NCBI RefSeq assembly: GCF_014138435.1
Contig: NZ_JACJIM010000001.1
Coordinates: 744,001 to 808,000, forward strand
Origin: Methylobacterium fujisawaense
Lineage (GTDB): Bacteria > Pseudomonadota > Alphaproteobacteria > Rhizobiales > Beijerinckiaceae
Reading direction: 5' to 3'
Length of the DNA: 64,000 nucleotides
Under the pieces are notes generated by a model that saw only the letters and a program-made list of their open reading frames with translations, did not search any database and had not been told where the DNA came from. Below, in pieces: positions 52,921 to 62,618 of the stretch (the stretch's first letter is position 1; every line of letters begins with the position of its first letter). The position numbers and the translations under genes are program-made.

Positions 52921-53679
52921 ATGGATGCCGCGCTCAAATCCTTGTCCTACCAGGGCGATGGCCAGGGTTTCGGCCGGAACGGGAGTGATGGGCAAGGGCT
53001 GAACGGCATGCGCAATGACAATCGGCCGGTGGATGACGGGCGTCCCATCGAGGTCGCGCCCGAGCCGGCTTCCGCCACCCGCGTCCCGGACGGGATCGAG
53101 ACCGGCCGCCCGAGCCGCGCCGAGGCCGAGGCCGCCGTGCGCACGCTCCTGCGCTGGGCCGGCGACGATCCGACCCGCGAGGGCCTGCTCGACACGCCGG
53201 CCCGGGTGACCAAGGCCTACGAGCAGCTGTTCGGCGGCTATGGGGTCGATGCCGAGAAGCTCCTCGAACGCGTCTTCGAAGAGGTCGAGGGCTACTCGGA
53301 CATCGTGCTGGTGCGCGACATCCCGTTCCACTCCCATTGCGAGCACCACATGGTGCCGTTCATGGGCCTCGCCCACATCGCCTACTACCCGACCCGGGGC
53401 GTGGTCGGCCTGTCGAAGCTCGCCCGCGTGGTCGACACCTTCGCCCGCCGCCTGCAGACCCAGGAGACGATGACCGCCCAGATCGCCGACGTGATCGAGA
53501 GCATCCTCAAGCCCCGCGGCGTCGCCGTGATGGTGGAGGCCGAGCATCTCTGCATGGCGATGCGCGGCGTCCAGAAGGCCGGCGTCTCGACCATCACCAG
53601 CCAGTTCCGCGGCGTCTTCAAGGACAATGCCAACGAGCAGGTCCGCTTCCTGACCCTGGTGCGCGGCGGCGCCAAGTAG
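52921..53679 (+). CDS. folE: GTP cyclohydrolase I
   Basis: FolE converts GTP to 7,8-dihydroneopterin triphosphate, the entry to folate and pterin synthesis (methylotrophs also need methanopterin). The chosen start gives 252 residues; earlier ATGs at 52861 and 52888 are possible, but only 52921 has GGAG at proper spacing. Zinc ligands appear in [12 protein letters not shown] (Cys, His) and EHLCMAMRG, with the [22 protein letters not shown] block between. The first 60 residues are a non-conserved extension. Confidence 0.95.
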   Translation: MDAALKSLSYQGDGQGFGRNGSDGQGLNGMRNDNRPVDDGRPIEVAPEPASATRVPDGIETGRPSRAEAEAAVRTLLRWAGDDPTREGLLDTPARVTKAYEQLFGGYGVDAEKLLERVFEEVEGYSDIVLVRDIPFHSHCEHHMVPFMGLAHIAYYPTRGVVGLSKLARVVDTFARRLQTQETMTAQIADVIESILKPRGVAVMVEAEHLCMAMRGVQKAGVSTITSQFRGVFKDNANEQVRFLTLVRGGAK

Positions 53680-53699
53680 CCTCAGGCGACGACCTGCCC

Positions 53700-54122
53700 A
53701 TGACTGCCCGCGACATCGCTTTCGCTCCCCCCGGCACCCGCGCCGAGGTCGAGGAAGGTACGGCCCTCACGCCCCGATTCGACCGCGACGGGCTCGTCGC
53801 CTGCATCGCGGTGGACGCGCAAGACGGGCGGGTGCTGATGCTCGCCCACATGAACGCCGAATCGCTGGCGCGCACGCTCGAGACCGGCGAGGCTTGGTAC
53901 TGGTCGCGCTCGCGGGGCGAACTCTGGCACAAGGGGGCGACCAGCGGTCAGATCCAGCGCGTGGTCGAGATGCGGGTCGATTGCGACCAGGACGCCCTGC
54001 TGATCCGCGTCGAGGTCGGGGGCGACGGCGGCTGCTGCCACACCGGCCGGCGGGACTGCTTCTACCGCAGCGTCGTCCGTGAGGCGGACGGCCAGGTCGT
54101 CCTGAAGGCCGCCGGGCGATGA
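53700..54122 (+). CDS. hisI: Phosphoribosyl-AMP cyclohydrolase
   Basis: HisI opens the ring of phosphoribosyl-AMP in histidine synthesis. At 140 residues it is the stand-alone form without the HisE domain. Conserved blocks include [16 protein letters not shown], the [20 protein letters not shown] substrate loop, the metal cluster [10 protein letters not shown], and [14 protein letters not shown]. It lies 20 nt after folE, and its stop overlaps the start of the patatin gene. Confidence 0.96.
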   Translation: MTARDIAFAPPGTRAEVEEGTALTPRFDRDGLVACIAVDAQDGRVLMLAHMNAESLARTLETGEAWYWSRSRGELWHKGATSGQIQRVVEMRVDCDQDALLIRVEVGGDGGCCHTGRRDCFYRSVVREADGQVVLKAAGR

Positions 54123-55102
54123 ACCACCCTCTTGCCACACGGTGGCAAGACGAATCCGCCGATCCCCATTTCCTTCCCGGAACCGTCGAGCCGGTCCGGC
54201 CGTCGCCGAGTGCCGGACCGCGGGTCGGGCTCGCGCTCGGCGGCGGCTCGGCCCGGGGCTGGGCGCATATCGGGGTGATCCGTGCCCTCGAGGAAGCCGG
54301 CATCCATCCGACCGTTGTGGCGGGCTGCTCCATCGGCGCGGTGGTCGGCGCCTGCTACGCGGCCGGGCGCCTCGACCGGCTCGAAGCCTTCGCCCGGGCG
54401 CTGACCCGGCGCCGCGTCGTCGGGCTCATCGATCCCCGTCTGCCGGGCTCCGGCCTGATCGCCGGCAACCGCCTGCGCCAGCGCCTCGCCGCGGATCTCG
54501 GCACGCGCCGCATCGAGACGCTGCCCATCCGCTTCGGCTGCGTCGCCACCGAGTACGGCACCGGCGACGAGATCAGCCTCACCGAGGGCCCGGCGGTGGA
54601 TGCGGTGCGCGCCTCCTACGCGATTCCCGGCCTGTTCCCACCGGTGGCCCACGCGGGCCGCGTGCTGATGGACGGGACTCTGGTCAACCCGGTGCCGGTG
54701 GCGTTGGCCCGGGCGCTGGGTGCCGACCTGGTCATCTGCGTGAACCTCAACGGCGATACCGGCGGTCCGGTGGTGCGCGAGGCGCCGCACCCGCCCCCGC
54801 GCCGGGGCCTTCTGCAGGTGGTGCGCGGACGCCTGCCGGGTTTCGACCGTCCCGAGCCCGAGCTCGTCGTACCGGGCATCGCCCGGGTGGTGCTCGACGC
54901 CTTCAACACCACCCAGGATCGGATCTCGCGGGCGCGGCTGGAACGCGACCCGCCGGACGTCGCCATCGGCCCGGATCTCGGCGCCTTCGGGCTGTTCGAT
55001 TTCCACCGCGCCGCGGAGGGCATTGCTCTGGGGCACCGCGCCGCCCGGGCCGCCCTGCCCCGGATCCGCACTATGCTGGAAGGTGCCGCGGCTCGGGCGT
55101 GA
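54119..55102 (+). CDS. Patatin-like phospholipase (RssA-type)
   Basis: This 327-residue patatin-family lipid hydrolase is probably cytoplasmic or membrane-associated. The oxyanion loop is [17 protein letters not shown], the nucleophile serine lies in the GCSIGAVVG motif, and the catalytic Asp is in the DGTLVNPVP dyad. The start ATGA overlaps the hisI stop, so the gene is translationally coupled in a folE-hisI-patatin operon. Confidence 0.92.
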   Translation: MNHPLATRWQDESADPHFLPGTVEPVRPSPSAGPRVGLALGGGSARGWAHIGVIRALEEAGIHPTVVAGCSIGAVVGACYAAGRLDRLEAFARALTRRRVVGLIDPRLPGSGLIAGNRLRQRLAADLGTRRIETLPIRFGCVATEYGTGDEISLTEGPAVDAVRASYAIPGLFPPVAHAGRVLMDGTLVNPVPVALARALGADLVICVNLNGDTGGPVVREAPHPPPRRGLLQVVRGRLPGFDRPEPELVVPGIARVVLDAFNTTQDRISRARLERDPPDVAIGPDLGAFGLFDFHRAAEGIALGHRAARAALPRIRTMLEGAAARA

Positions 55103-55199
55103 GGCTGTCGGGACCCGATCCAGCCCGCCTGCGTGCCCGCCCGTCATCCGGCTGTCGCGACCGCCTGCGATGGGCGCCCTGCATACTGGAGGGCTTCCA

Positions 55200-56771
55200 A
55201 TGTATACGAGTCGCCGTCAGATCCTGCTGTCCGGGGGCGCGAGCCTCGTCGGGCTGGCCTCCGGCCTCGGGCGCCCCGGCCTGAGCCGTGCCGCCGACCG
55301 GCCGGTCCTCACACACGGCCTGCAATCGGGCGATGTCGGCACCGACTCGGCGGTCGTCTGGGCGCGCTCCGACCGGCCCGCCCGGGCGATCGTCGAATGG
55401 GCGACCACCGAGAGCTTTTCCGACATCCGCGGCGGCGTCTTCGCCGACGCCCTGCCCGAGACCGATGGCACCGTGAAGGTGGCCCTGACCGGGCTGCCGG
55501 CCGGCCAGGACGTGTTCTACCGGGTCCGCCTCCAGGACATCGCCGCCCCGACGATCGTCGGACCGGCTCAGATCGGCCGGTTCCGTACCGCGCCGGCGGA
55601 CAGGCGCACGGTGTCGTTCTGCTGGTCGGGCGACACGGCGGGCCAGGGCTGGGGCATCGACGAGGCCCGCGGCGGCATGACGATCTACTCGGCCATCCTG
55701 AAGAACCGGCCGGACTTCTTCATCCATTCCGGCGACACGATCTACGCCGACGGGCCGATCCAGTCCGAGGTGAAGCTCCCCGACGGCAGCCTGTGGCGCA
55801 ACCGGGTCACCGAGGAGGTGGCCAAGCCCGCCGAGACGCTCGCGGAGTTCCGGGGCCGGCACAAGTACAACCTCACCGACCGGAACGTGCTGGCGATGAA
55901 CGCCACCGTGCCGATCCTGGCGCAGTGGGACGACCACGAGGTCACCAACAACTGGTGGCCGGGTGAACCCCTCACCCGGGCCGAGCACCTCAAGAAGAAA
56001 TACTCCGACCCGAACGTCCTGGCCCTGCAGCTGCGGGCGGCCAAGGCGTTTCACGAGTACATGCCGATGCGCTTCGAGCCGGCGGAACCCGGCCGGGTCT
56101 ACCGCAAGATCGCCTATGGCCCGCTGGTCGACGTGTTCATGCTCGACATGCGCTCCTACCGGGGCCCGAACGGCGAGAACAAGCAGACGGAGTACGGCCC
56201 CGAATCCCACTTCCTCGGGCCGCAGCAACTCGCGTGGCTGAAGCAGGCGCTGCTCGACTCCCGCGCGACCTGGAAGGTGATCGCCGCCGACATGCCCCTT
56301 GGCCTCGTGGTGACCTACGACGTCGACCGGAATTTCGGCTCGGAGGCGGTGGCGCAGGGCGACGGGCCGCCCCTGGGGCGCGAACTGGAGATCGCCGACC
56401 TCCTGCGCTTCATCAAGAGCGCGGGGATCCGCAACACGGTCTGGCTCACGGCCGACGTGCACTACACGGCCGCCCACTACTACGACCCCAACAAGGCGCA
56501 GTTCCAGGATTTCGACCCGTTCTGGGAGTTCGTCTCCGGCCCGCTGCACGCGGGCACCTTCGGGCCGAACGCCCTGGACAACACGTTCGGGCCGCAGCTG
56601 CGCTTCGTGAAGGCGCCCGACAAGGGTCAGGTGAACCTGTCGCCGGCCGCCGGCTACCAGTTCTTCGGCCACGTGGCGGTGGACGGTCGGACCGAGCAGA
56701 TGACCGTGACCCTCAAGGACGCGGCCGACACCGACCTCTGGCACGTCACCCTCGATCCCATGAAGGCGTGA
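55200..56771 (+). CDS. phoD: Alkaline phosphatase PhoD (Tat-exported)
   Basis: This is a 523-residue phosphodiesterase/phosphatase of the PhoD family, with an N-terminal Tat signal (SRRQILLSGG) and a fibronectin-like N-domain (LTHGLQSGDV, VWARSDRPARAIVEW). Metal ligands are visible in SFCWSGDTAG, FFIHSGDTIYADG, AQWDDHEVTNNW and VWLTADVHYTAAHYY. GGAGGG six bases upstream supports the start. It releases phosphate outside the cytoplasm and is commonly under PhoB control; no Pho box was confirmed. Confidence 0.95.
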   Translation: MYTSRRQILLSGGASLVGLASGLGRPGLSRAADRPVLTHGLQSGDVGTDSAVVWARSDRPARAIVEWATTESFSDIRGGVFADALPETDGTVKVALTGLPAGQDVFYRVRLQDIAAPTIVGPAQIGRFRTAPADRRTVSFCWSGDTAGQGWGIDEARGGMTIYSAILKNRPDFFIHSGDTIYADGPIQSEVKLPDGSLWRNRVTEEVAKPAETLAEFRGRHKYNLTDRNVLAMNATVPILAQWDDHEVTNNWWPGEPLTRAEHLKKKYSDPNVLALQLRAAKAFHEYMPMRFEPAEPGRVYRKIAYGPLVDVFMLDMRSYRGPNGENKQTEYGPESHFLGPQQLAWLKQALLDSRATWKVIAADMPLGLVVTYDVDRNFGSEAVAQGDGPPLGRELEIADLLRFIKSAGIRNTVWLTADVHYTAAHYYDPNKAQFQDFDPFWEFVSGPLHAGTFGPNALDNTFGPQLRFVKAPDKGQVNLSPAAGYQFFGHVAVDGRTEQMTVTLKDAADTDLWHVTLDPMKA

Positions 56772-56841
56772 AACGGACCGCGGGCGATCATGGGCTTGAG
56801 CTGTCGGCCCGCTCGTCCGTCGACGCGGAGGCGCGCAGGTC

Positions 56842-56863
56842 CCCTCTCCCATGCGGGAGAGGG
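56842..56863 (+). terminator. Terminator-like hairpin between phoD and the CBS gene
   Basis: CCCTCTCCC (56842-56850) pairs perfectly with GGGAGAGGG (56855-56863) over the tetraloop ATGC. It lies 70 nt after phoD in a convergent spacer and could stop transcription from either side. A related C/G-rich hairpin follows glcE. Confidence 0.5.
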
Positions 56864-56950
56864 CGCGCGTCGCGCTCCGGCACCGCCGGCCTGCTCTGAA
56901 CCGGTGAAGCCCGGGGGCGGAGGGCGCGAGAGACGTGAGGCTTCGCGCCC

Positions 56951-57382
56951 CTACGCCATCGTGATGTAGTCGCGCAGGGCCTGCTGCTCGGCCTCGACGG
57001 AGGCGATCTTGCGCGCCACCACGTCGCCGATCGAGACCAGGCCGATCAGCCGCCCGTCCTCGCAGACCGGCACGTGGCGGAAGCGCCCGTCGGTCATCAG
57101 CGCCATGACCTCCTCGATCGTGGTGCTCCGACCGCAAGTCGTGACCGCGGTGGTCATATGGGCCGAGACCGGCGCGTCGAAGGCCGAGCCTCCGTGCCGG
57201 GCCAGCGCACGCATGATGTCCCGCTCGGAAATGATGCCCGCCACCGTCCCGTCGGCATGGGCGGCCACCAGGGCACCGATCCGCTTGTCGGCGAGGATCT
57301 GGATCACGTCCTCCAGGGTCTTGTCGGGGCTCACGGTGACGACGGAGCTTCCCTTCTCGGCGAGGATGCGTGCGACGGTCAT
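56951..57382 (-). CDS. Tandem CBS domain protein
   Basis: This 143-residue protein is made of two CBS domains (about residues 1-65 and 75-135), seen in KTLEDVIQILADKRIGALV with ISERDIMRAL, and TTIEEVMALMTDGRFRHVPV with LIGLVSIGDVVARKI. Such stand-alone pairs bind adenine nucleotides and regulate partners that cannot be told from the sequence. Confidence 0.92.
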   Translation of the reverse strand: MTVARILAEKGSSVVTVSPDKTLEDVIQILADKRIGALVAAHADGTVAGIISERDIMRALARHGGSAFDAPVSAHMTTAVTTCGRSTTIEEVMALMTDGRFRHVPVCEDGRLIGLVSIGDVVARKIASVEAEQQALRDYITMA

Positions 57383-57513
57383 GGCTCTCTCCCTTGTGAC
57401 GCGTCCGGTACGCCGTCAGCCCGCGGCGCCCTGATTGCGTTCTCGGCCGGGTTGGGCCCGGCGCGTTCACATTGTGGCGAGTGTGTGACCGATCCGGCCG
57501 GATGGCAAGGTGC

Positions 57514-58335
57514 TCAGTGCCGCCGCGGCTCCCGAGGGTCGACGAGGGGGAACAGGAAGAAGCCCGCGATGAAGCCGCCGAGATGCGCGTCCCAGGCGAT
57601 GGCGGCGTTCTCGCCGACCAGCGGCATGCTGACGAGGCCGAAGAGCAGGTTGGTCAGGAGCCAGATCACCAGGAACGACACGGCCGTCCGGTTGCGCAGC
57701 AATTCGGGGATCGTCTCGGCGGGCCGGGCCGGCGGCACCTGCCAGGCCGGCGCGCCGTAGCCGGAGACCGGCGGCTGGAACACGAAGCGGGCGGCGGCCG
57801 CCATCAGGGCCGAGATCCCCGCCGAGGCGCCGACCAGCGGCCCGGCGCCCAGGGGATCGATCAGGATGTGGAACAGGCCCCCGGCCGCGGTGCCGGCAAG
57901 GGCGAGGACGCACCAGCGCAGGGCGCCGCAGCGGCGCGCCACCGGGGCGCCGAAGGCCGCGAGCCAGACGCTGTTGAAGATCACGTGCATCCACGAGCCG
58001 TGCAGCAGCGCGTAGGTGACGAGCGTCCAGGGCTGGAGGGCGTGCTCGCCCACGATGTAGCGGGCGAAGGCCTCGCGGGCCGCCTCAAGGCTGGGATCGC
58101 CCGTATCGGCGGCCGCGCGGATCACCTCGGTGGCTTGGCCGGGATCGAACCAGAGGGTCCAGCGCGCCGGGATCAGCGCCAGATCGAGGACGAGGCGGAT
58201 GTCCCAGGTGTCCGGCAGCAGGAACTCGCGCACCGCCTGGATCGCCAGAAGAAGCCCGATCGCGAGGGTGACAACCCCCGGCATGTTGAACACGGGCACG
58301 CGGCTCTGCCGCGGAAAGTCGGGGGAGGCATCCAT
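57514..58335 (-). CDS. Rhomboid family intramembrane serine protease
   Basis: This is a 273-residue membrane protease with about six helices. The HGSWMHVIFNSVWLAAFG helix precedes the nucleophile in GASAGIS, and the catalytic histidine is in WDAHLGGFIAGFF. A Pro/Ala-rich loop of about 40 residues separates the fourth and fifth helices. The start MDASPDFPRQ was chosen over a GC-rich upstream extension. The CBS gene follows 131 nt later on the same strand. Confidence 0.9.
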   Translation of the reverse strand: MDASPDFPRQSRVPVFNMPGVVTLAIGLLLAIQAVREFLLPDTWDIRLVLDLALIPARWTLWFDPGQATEVIRAAADTGDPSLEAAREAFARYIVGEHALQPWTLVTYALLHGSWMHVIFNSVWLAAFGAPVARRCGALRWCVLALAGTAAGGLFHILIDPLGAGPLVGASAGISALMAAAARFVFQPPVSGYGAPAWQVPPARPAETIPELLRNRTAVSFLVIWLLTNLLFGLVSMPLVGENAAIAWDAHLGGFIAGFFLFPLVDPREPRRH

Positions 58336-58685
58336 CGCGGCACCATGTCGGGGCGCGGCGCGACTGGGCAAGCCCCGGCGACGTATTGAAGCTCGCAAAG
58401 ACGCAGAGGATACCAGTCCATCACACGGCGCCCATCTGTCTTCGCACCGGTTCCGCCCCGGATGACGGCTGAGCGCCGCGCGGGGTGCGACGATTGTGTC
58501 GCCGGCCCTGACGCGCTAACCCCCGGGCCGCGCGTCGCCGGTCGGTCCAGCGATGCGCGGACGCACCGGGCCGGCACGGCCCATGCGCCCAGACGCGGTG
58601 AGCGCCCGGATCGGCCCGTCACACCCGCGCGGATGTGCCAGAGTGATCCGGGGATGAACCACAGGCGTTGAGAATCGGGACACCG
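58336..58685. other. Divergent spacer between rhomboid and PAS_5 genes
   Basis: No gene is recognised in these 350 bases, which presumably hold both promoters. The long frames across it are shadows. Confidence 0.4.
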
Positions 58686-59285
58686 ATGAAACATCCCACC
58701 AGCCGCATGCTCCACGCCTACTGGGAGCGCCTGCGCGGAGAGCGGGCTGCTCCGGAGCGCGCCGAGATCGAGCCGGGCGAGATCCGGCACCTTCTCGCCG
58801 ACAGCCTGATTTTGGAACTCGACATGCTCGCCCGTTCCGCGACGATCCGGCTCGCAGGGACGCGGGTCTGCGCCCTGTATGGCCGTGAACTGAAGGGTGA
58901 GCCCTTCGCCCGGCTCTGGGGCTCCCGGGCCCCGGATCCCTGGCGGATCGTCGAGATCGTCGCCAGCGACACGCTCGGCGTCGTGGCGGGCCTGCGCGGC
59001 ACGAATGCGGCCGGCGAGGCGGCGGACCTCGAACTCCTGCTCCTGCCCCTGCGCCACCGCGGCCGGACCCAGGTCCGCGCCCTCGGCACCCTGAGCCTCG
59101 ACGGTGCGCCGCACTGGCTCGGCCTGCGCCCGCTGATGGAAGCCGAGACAACCTCCCTACGCATCCTGCCCAGCCGCCGTCCCGAGGCGGGGCCGCCCGC
59201 CCGCACCGCCGTGCGCACGAGCGCCACCTATCCCGGACCGGTGCGCCACGGTCACCTCCTCGTCCACGCCGGCGGACGCGCCTGA
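58686..59285 (+). CDS. PAS_5-type sensory protein
   Basis: This 199-residue protein matches the alphaproteobacterial PAS_5 family (formerly DUF1491-neighbour type short PAS proteins), with SRMLHAYWERLRGERAAPERAEIEPGEIRHLLADSLILE at the N-terminus, TIRLAGTRVCALYGRELKGEPF in the PAS core and a LLLLPLRHRGRT strand. Its ligand is unknown. The C-terminal 30 residues are variable. The start at 58686 gives the family N-terminus MKHPTSRMLH. Confidence 0.85.
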   Translation: MKHPTSRMLHAYWERLRGERAAPERAEIEPGEIRHLLADSLILELDMLARSATIRLAGTRVCALYGRELKGEPFARLWGSRAPDPWRIVEIVASDTLGVVAGLRGTNAAGEAADLELLLLPLRHRGRTQVRALGTLSLDGAPHWLGLRPLMEAETTSLRILPSRRPEAGPPARTAVRTSATYPGPVRHGHLLVHAGGRA

Positions 59286-59515
59286 GGATTGTATTCATTC
59301 GAAGATTCACTGGGATGACGCTCGCTGCCACGAGCGGATCCGCGCGGGAATCCGAGAACACCGTCACGGCGAAAGTCGATCGCGCCCGTCGAGGCAACGT
59401 CCGATAGTGAATGCTTCTACAGGGCCGAAACACGCAGAAGCAGGAAAAAAGGGTTTCGTAACAGTCCGAGCTTAGTCTGTACCGGCCTTTATCTCGGCGT
59501 AGGACCTATCTCGGA

Positions 59516-60157
59516 ATGATCGCGGTCGCGGCCACCGCCGGAACAGATCGACGCGGGGCGCCCCCCGAGCCGGCGCGCGGTGCGGCCGACCAGCGCCGGC
59601 ACCAGCGCGTGCGGGTCGCCGTGCTCGGCCGCTACATGCTGGCCGATCGTCGGGAGTACCCCTGCCAGACGGTGGACATGTCGCCGGGCGGCGTGCGGCT
59701 GACCTGCGCGGTGCAGGGCGAAGTCGGCGAACGCGTGGTGCTCTACCTGGAGCATATCGGCCGGATCGAAGGCGTGATCGCCCGCCCCTGCGCGGACGGC
59801 TTTGCGGTCCAGCTCAACGCCACGCCGCGCAAGCGGGACAAGCTCGCCTCCCAGCTCACCTGGCTGGCCAACCGGGAGATGCTGGGGCTGCCGGAGGGGC
59901 GCTCGCACGAGCGTCTCGTCCCGACCAACACGGCCGTGATCCTGCGCGTCGAGAGCGGCCGCGAGATCAGGGCACGCCTCATCGACATCTCGATGTCGGG
60001 CGTGGCGATCTCCTGCCCGGTGCCGCTGCCTCTCGGCGCCGCCGTCACGGTGGGCAGCACGCCGGGGCGGCTGGTCCGCTATTTCGAGGGCGGCTTCGGC
60101 GTGCAGTTCCTGCTGCCCCTCTCCCCCGACCGCTTCCATGCCGGGATGACGCTGTAG
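59516..60157 (+). CDS. Tandem PilZ domain protein
   Basis: This is a 213-residue protein with two PilZ modules. The first has the c-di-GMP arginine motif RRHQRVRV (about 27-34) and DMSPGGVRL (about 54-62); the second has SHERLVPTN and DISMSGVAIS but no clear RxxxR. The first site should bind c-di-GMP; the second may be degenerate. The partner is unknown. The AT-rich DNA just upstream (59280-59510) is the likely promoter. Confidence 0.88.
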   Translation: MIAVAATAGTDRRGAPPEPARGAADQRRHQRVRVAVLGRYMLADRREYPCQTVDMSPGGVRLTCAVQGEVGERVVLYLEHIGRIEGVIARPCADGFAVQLNATPRKRDKLASQLTWLANREMLGLPEGRSHERLVPTNTAVILRVESGREIRARLIDISMSGVAISCPVPLPLGAAVTVGSTPGRLVRYFEGGFGVQFLLPLSPDRFHAGMTL

Positions 60158-60184
60158 CGCGTCCCCGGCCGGACCACCCCGCGC

Positions 60185-60766
60185 TCAGATCTTCCTGGCG
60201 AGCTGCGCAGCGACCTCGTCGGCCGGCCGGGTCAGGTCGAGGGCGCCGAGGAAGTGGTTCTGCGCGTCCATGATGTACACCAGGGCGGTATGCTCCATCG
60301 TGTAGTCGCCGTCCTTGGCCGGCACCTTGCGGGCATAGGCCCGGTACGCCTTCTCGGTGGCGGTGACCTGCTCGGGGGTCCCGGTGAGGCCGGTGATGCG
60401 CGGATCGAAACTCGACAGGTAGGTCTTCAGGCTCGCCGGATCGTCCCGCTCGGGATCCACCGTGATGAAGGCGACCCGCATCGCCTGGCCCTTCGGCCCG
60501 AGGGCGGCCAGCACGGCGGAGATCTGCTGCAGGGTGGTCGGGCAGACATCCGGGCAGTGGGTGAAGCCGAAGAACACGAGATGGGTGGCCCCGGCGAAAT
60601 CGCGCTCGGTGACGGTGCGTCCGTCCTGGTTCACGAGGGTGAACGGGCCGCCGACGCCGGGTACGCCCACCGGCGCCTTGTCGGGCAGGAACGCGAACAC
60701 CGCCGCCCCGGTGAGGCCCACGAGGCCGAGGCAGAAGGCGAGAAGCGGGACGAGGGCGCGGCGCAT
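60185..60766 (-). CDS. SCO1/SenC family copper chaperone
   Basis: This 193-residue inner-membrane-anchored thioredoxin-fold protein delivers copper to cytochrome c oxidase. One N-terminal helix anchors it; the copper motif CPDVCPT and the distal histidine in YTMEHTALVYIMD are intact. The start MRRALVPLLAF was chosen. Confidence 0.93.
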   Translation of the reverse strand: MRRALVPLLAFCLGLVGLTGAAVFAFLPDKAPVGVPGVGGPFTLVNQDGRTVTERDFAGATHLVFFGFTHCPDVCPTTLQQISAVLAALGPKGQAMRVAFITVDPERDDPASLKTYLSSFDPRITGLTGTPEQVTATEKAYRAYARKVPAKDGDYTMEHTALVYIMDAQNHFLGALDLTRPADEVAAQLARKI

Positions 60767-60871
60767 GGGACGGGTTCCGACCTCCGGGGGAGGCCGGCAC
60801 AGCACACAACGGCGCGCGGAGGCAAGCCGGCGCGGTGCCGCCGGCCGCCCGGCCCCGCGCCGTCGGCGCGG

Positions 60872-61375
60872 TCAGGGCTTCTGCGCCGGCTCCCCCGCGG
60901 GGCTCGCCGGAGCGGCGCCCTTCGGCGGCTCCTTGCCGAGATAGACGTATTCCGGCGCCGCCCGGAGCTGGTCCTTGGTCGTGTCGATCCGTGCCTGAAG
61001 GGTCTTGCCGTCGGTGCGGTCGAGCTTGAGCACGGACGGGTCGACCGCGACGTATTTCGAGCCGATCCCCAGGAAGCCGCCGACCCCGATGATCCAGGCC
61101 TTCACGGCGCCCTTCTGGTCGAGGACGAAATCGGCGATCTGCCCGATCGTCTCGTTGGCGCCGTTGACGACGCTGGAGCCGATCAGCTTGCTGGCGACCA
61201 TGTCGTCGGGGGTCTGAGCCACGAAGGTCGGGCGCAGGTTGTCGGCCATGGTGGCGGGTGCGCCGGGAACCGGGGTCGCGGCGCTGCCGCCGTCCGGCTT
61301 GGTGCCGTCGGTCTGCGCCGAGGCGGTGGCGAGGCCGGCCAGCAGGAGGGCCGAGGCGAGGAGCGGGGTGCGCAT
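60872..61375 (-). CDS. Secreted PRC-barrel domain protein
   Basis: This 167-residue protein has a signal peptide (MRTPLLASALLLAGLATASAQ) and a PRC-barrel around residues 55-125 (ASKLIGSSVVNGANETIGQIADFVLDQKG and VAVDPSVLKL). Its function is unknown; similar periplasmic PRC-barrel proteins occur widely in Methylobacterium. It is 105 nt upstream of the SCO1 gene on the same strand. Confidence 0.85.
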   Translation of the reverse strand: MRTPLLASALLLAGLATASAQTDGTKPDGGSAATPVPGAPATMADNLRPTFVAQTPDDMVASKLIGSSVVNGANETIGQIADFVLDQKGAVKAWIIGVGGFLGIGSKYVAVDPSVLKLDRTDGKTLQARIDTTKDQLRAAPEYVYLGKEPPKGAAPASPAGEPAQKP

Positions 61376-61553
61376 CGGAGCAGGTCTTTCAGACGGGGGC
61401 CGAACATGGGGTGGCGCCGCCTCAAGGTTCTGGCGGGGCTTAAGTTCCGCCCGGTCTCGGCGTCGGCGGGGGCCGCCGCGGCGGTTTGCCGGCTGTGCGT
61501 CGTCGGCGCGGGCCTTTGACGGCGCGGGCCCCACCCCGCACAAGGCGGGTGTC

Positions 61554-62024
61554 ATGCTCCGCCTCGCCCTCTACCAGCCCGACATTCCCCAGAACACCGG
61601 CACGATGCTGCGCATGGCCGCCTGCCTGGGGCTCGCGGTGGAGATCGTGGAACCCGCGGGCTTCGATGTCTCCGACCGGCACCTGCGCCGCTCCGGGCTC
61701 GACTACCTCGACCACGTGGCGATCACGCGGCACCGCTCCTTCGCGGCCTTCGCGGCGTGGCGGGCCGAGGCCGGGATCCGGCTCGTCCTCGCAACCACGG
61801 CGGGCGCCCTACCCTACACGGACTTCGCCTTCCGCCCGGACGATTGCGTGATGGTGGGACGCGAATCCGCCGGCGTACCGGAGGCGGTGCACGCGGCGGC
61901 CGATGCCCGGATCGTGGTGCCGATCCGGGCCGGCCTACGCTCGCTCAACGTCGCGGTTGCGGCCGCGATGATCGCCGGCGAGGCCCTGCGGCAGGTGGGC
62001 GGGCCATCGCGGGCGGGCATCTAG
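61554..62024 (+). CDS. trmL: tRNA (cytidine(34)-2'-O)-methyltransferase
   Basis: TrmL is a SPOUT methyltransferase that methylates the wobble base of tRNA-Leu. At 156 residues it is of normal length. Motifs include LYQPDIPQNTGTMLRMAACLG, DYLDHVAITRH, MVGRESAGVPE and the knot LRSLNVAVAAAMIAGEALRQ. The start at 61554 is preceded by GGCGGGT. Confidence 0.95.
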   Translation: MLRLALYQPDIPQNTGTMLRMAACLGLAVEIVEPAGFDVSDRHLRRSGLDYLDHVAITRHRSFAAFAAWRAEAGIRLVLATTAGALPYTDFAFRPDDCVMVGRESAGVPEAVHAAADARIVVPIRAGLRSLNVAVAAAMIAGEALRQVGGPSRAGI

Positions 62025-62618
62025 AATCTGAACGCGGCCGGATTGGCCGCGCGAACGGCTGCGTTCGACCCGATACCGTCACTCAGCGGACTGTGACGCC
62101 ATCCCTTAGGCGGACCGTGCGGGCTGCGCGGGGCCGTCGGCAGAGTGATCCGCCCCCCGTGAAGGGGCAGTCCTTTTGGCGCTGCAGCTTGCCGCGCTCC
62201 GGGGGATCGCCTTGAGCGGCCCTCACCGACATCCCACCGGATCGCTGTGCCATTGCCGATCAGGCCCGTCCCGCAGGCATCGGTCGGACGAGGGGGCGCC
62301 TGCGCCAGGTGCCGCCGCTTGCAGGCCACCAGGAGCCGGCCGTCTCGCCGACATGACTTGCGGATGTGGAGATGGCCCCCTCGGCGACGTGGCGCGGCGG
62401 TCCGCCGAGCGCCGGTCGATGCTGCGAAACGGGGCGGCGAAGTCGCGCGGGCCTCGGCCGCGCGCCCGACCGGCGGCCGCGGCCCAGATCTGGCCTCTGG
62501 AGTTCGAGCGAAATCAGAATTTCGGAACTGGCAGGATAGGTGAATGTTCTGATAGACGCTGAATAATGTAGTTTCAGGCCGACGCGGCGACTCGCCTGCA
62601 CGGCCGTGAGGTTCGTCC
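62025..62618. other. Gene-free stretch upstream of small secreted protein
   Basis: No gene is recognised in these 594 bases. Codon bias and protein character are poor in all frames. The last 100 bases (62510-62615) are AT-richer and likely hold a promoter. Confidence 0.4.

Noticed and set aside
55071..57470. Minus-strand frame of 799 codons over phoD and CBS
   Set aside because: It runs antisense to phoD and partly in the wrong frame of the CBS gene; no domain is seen.
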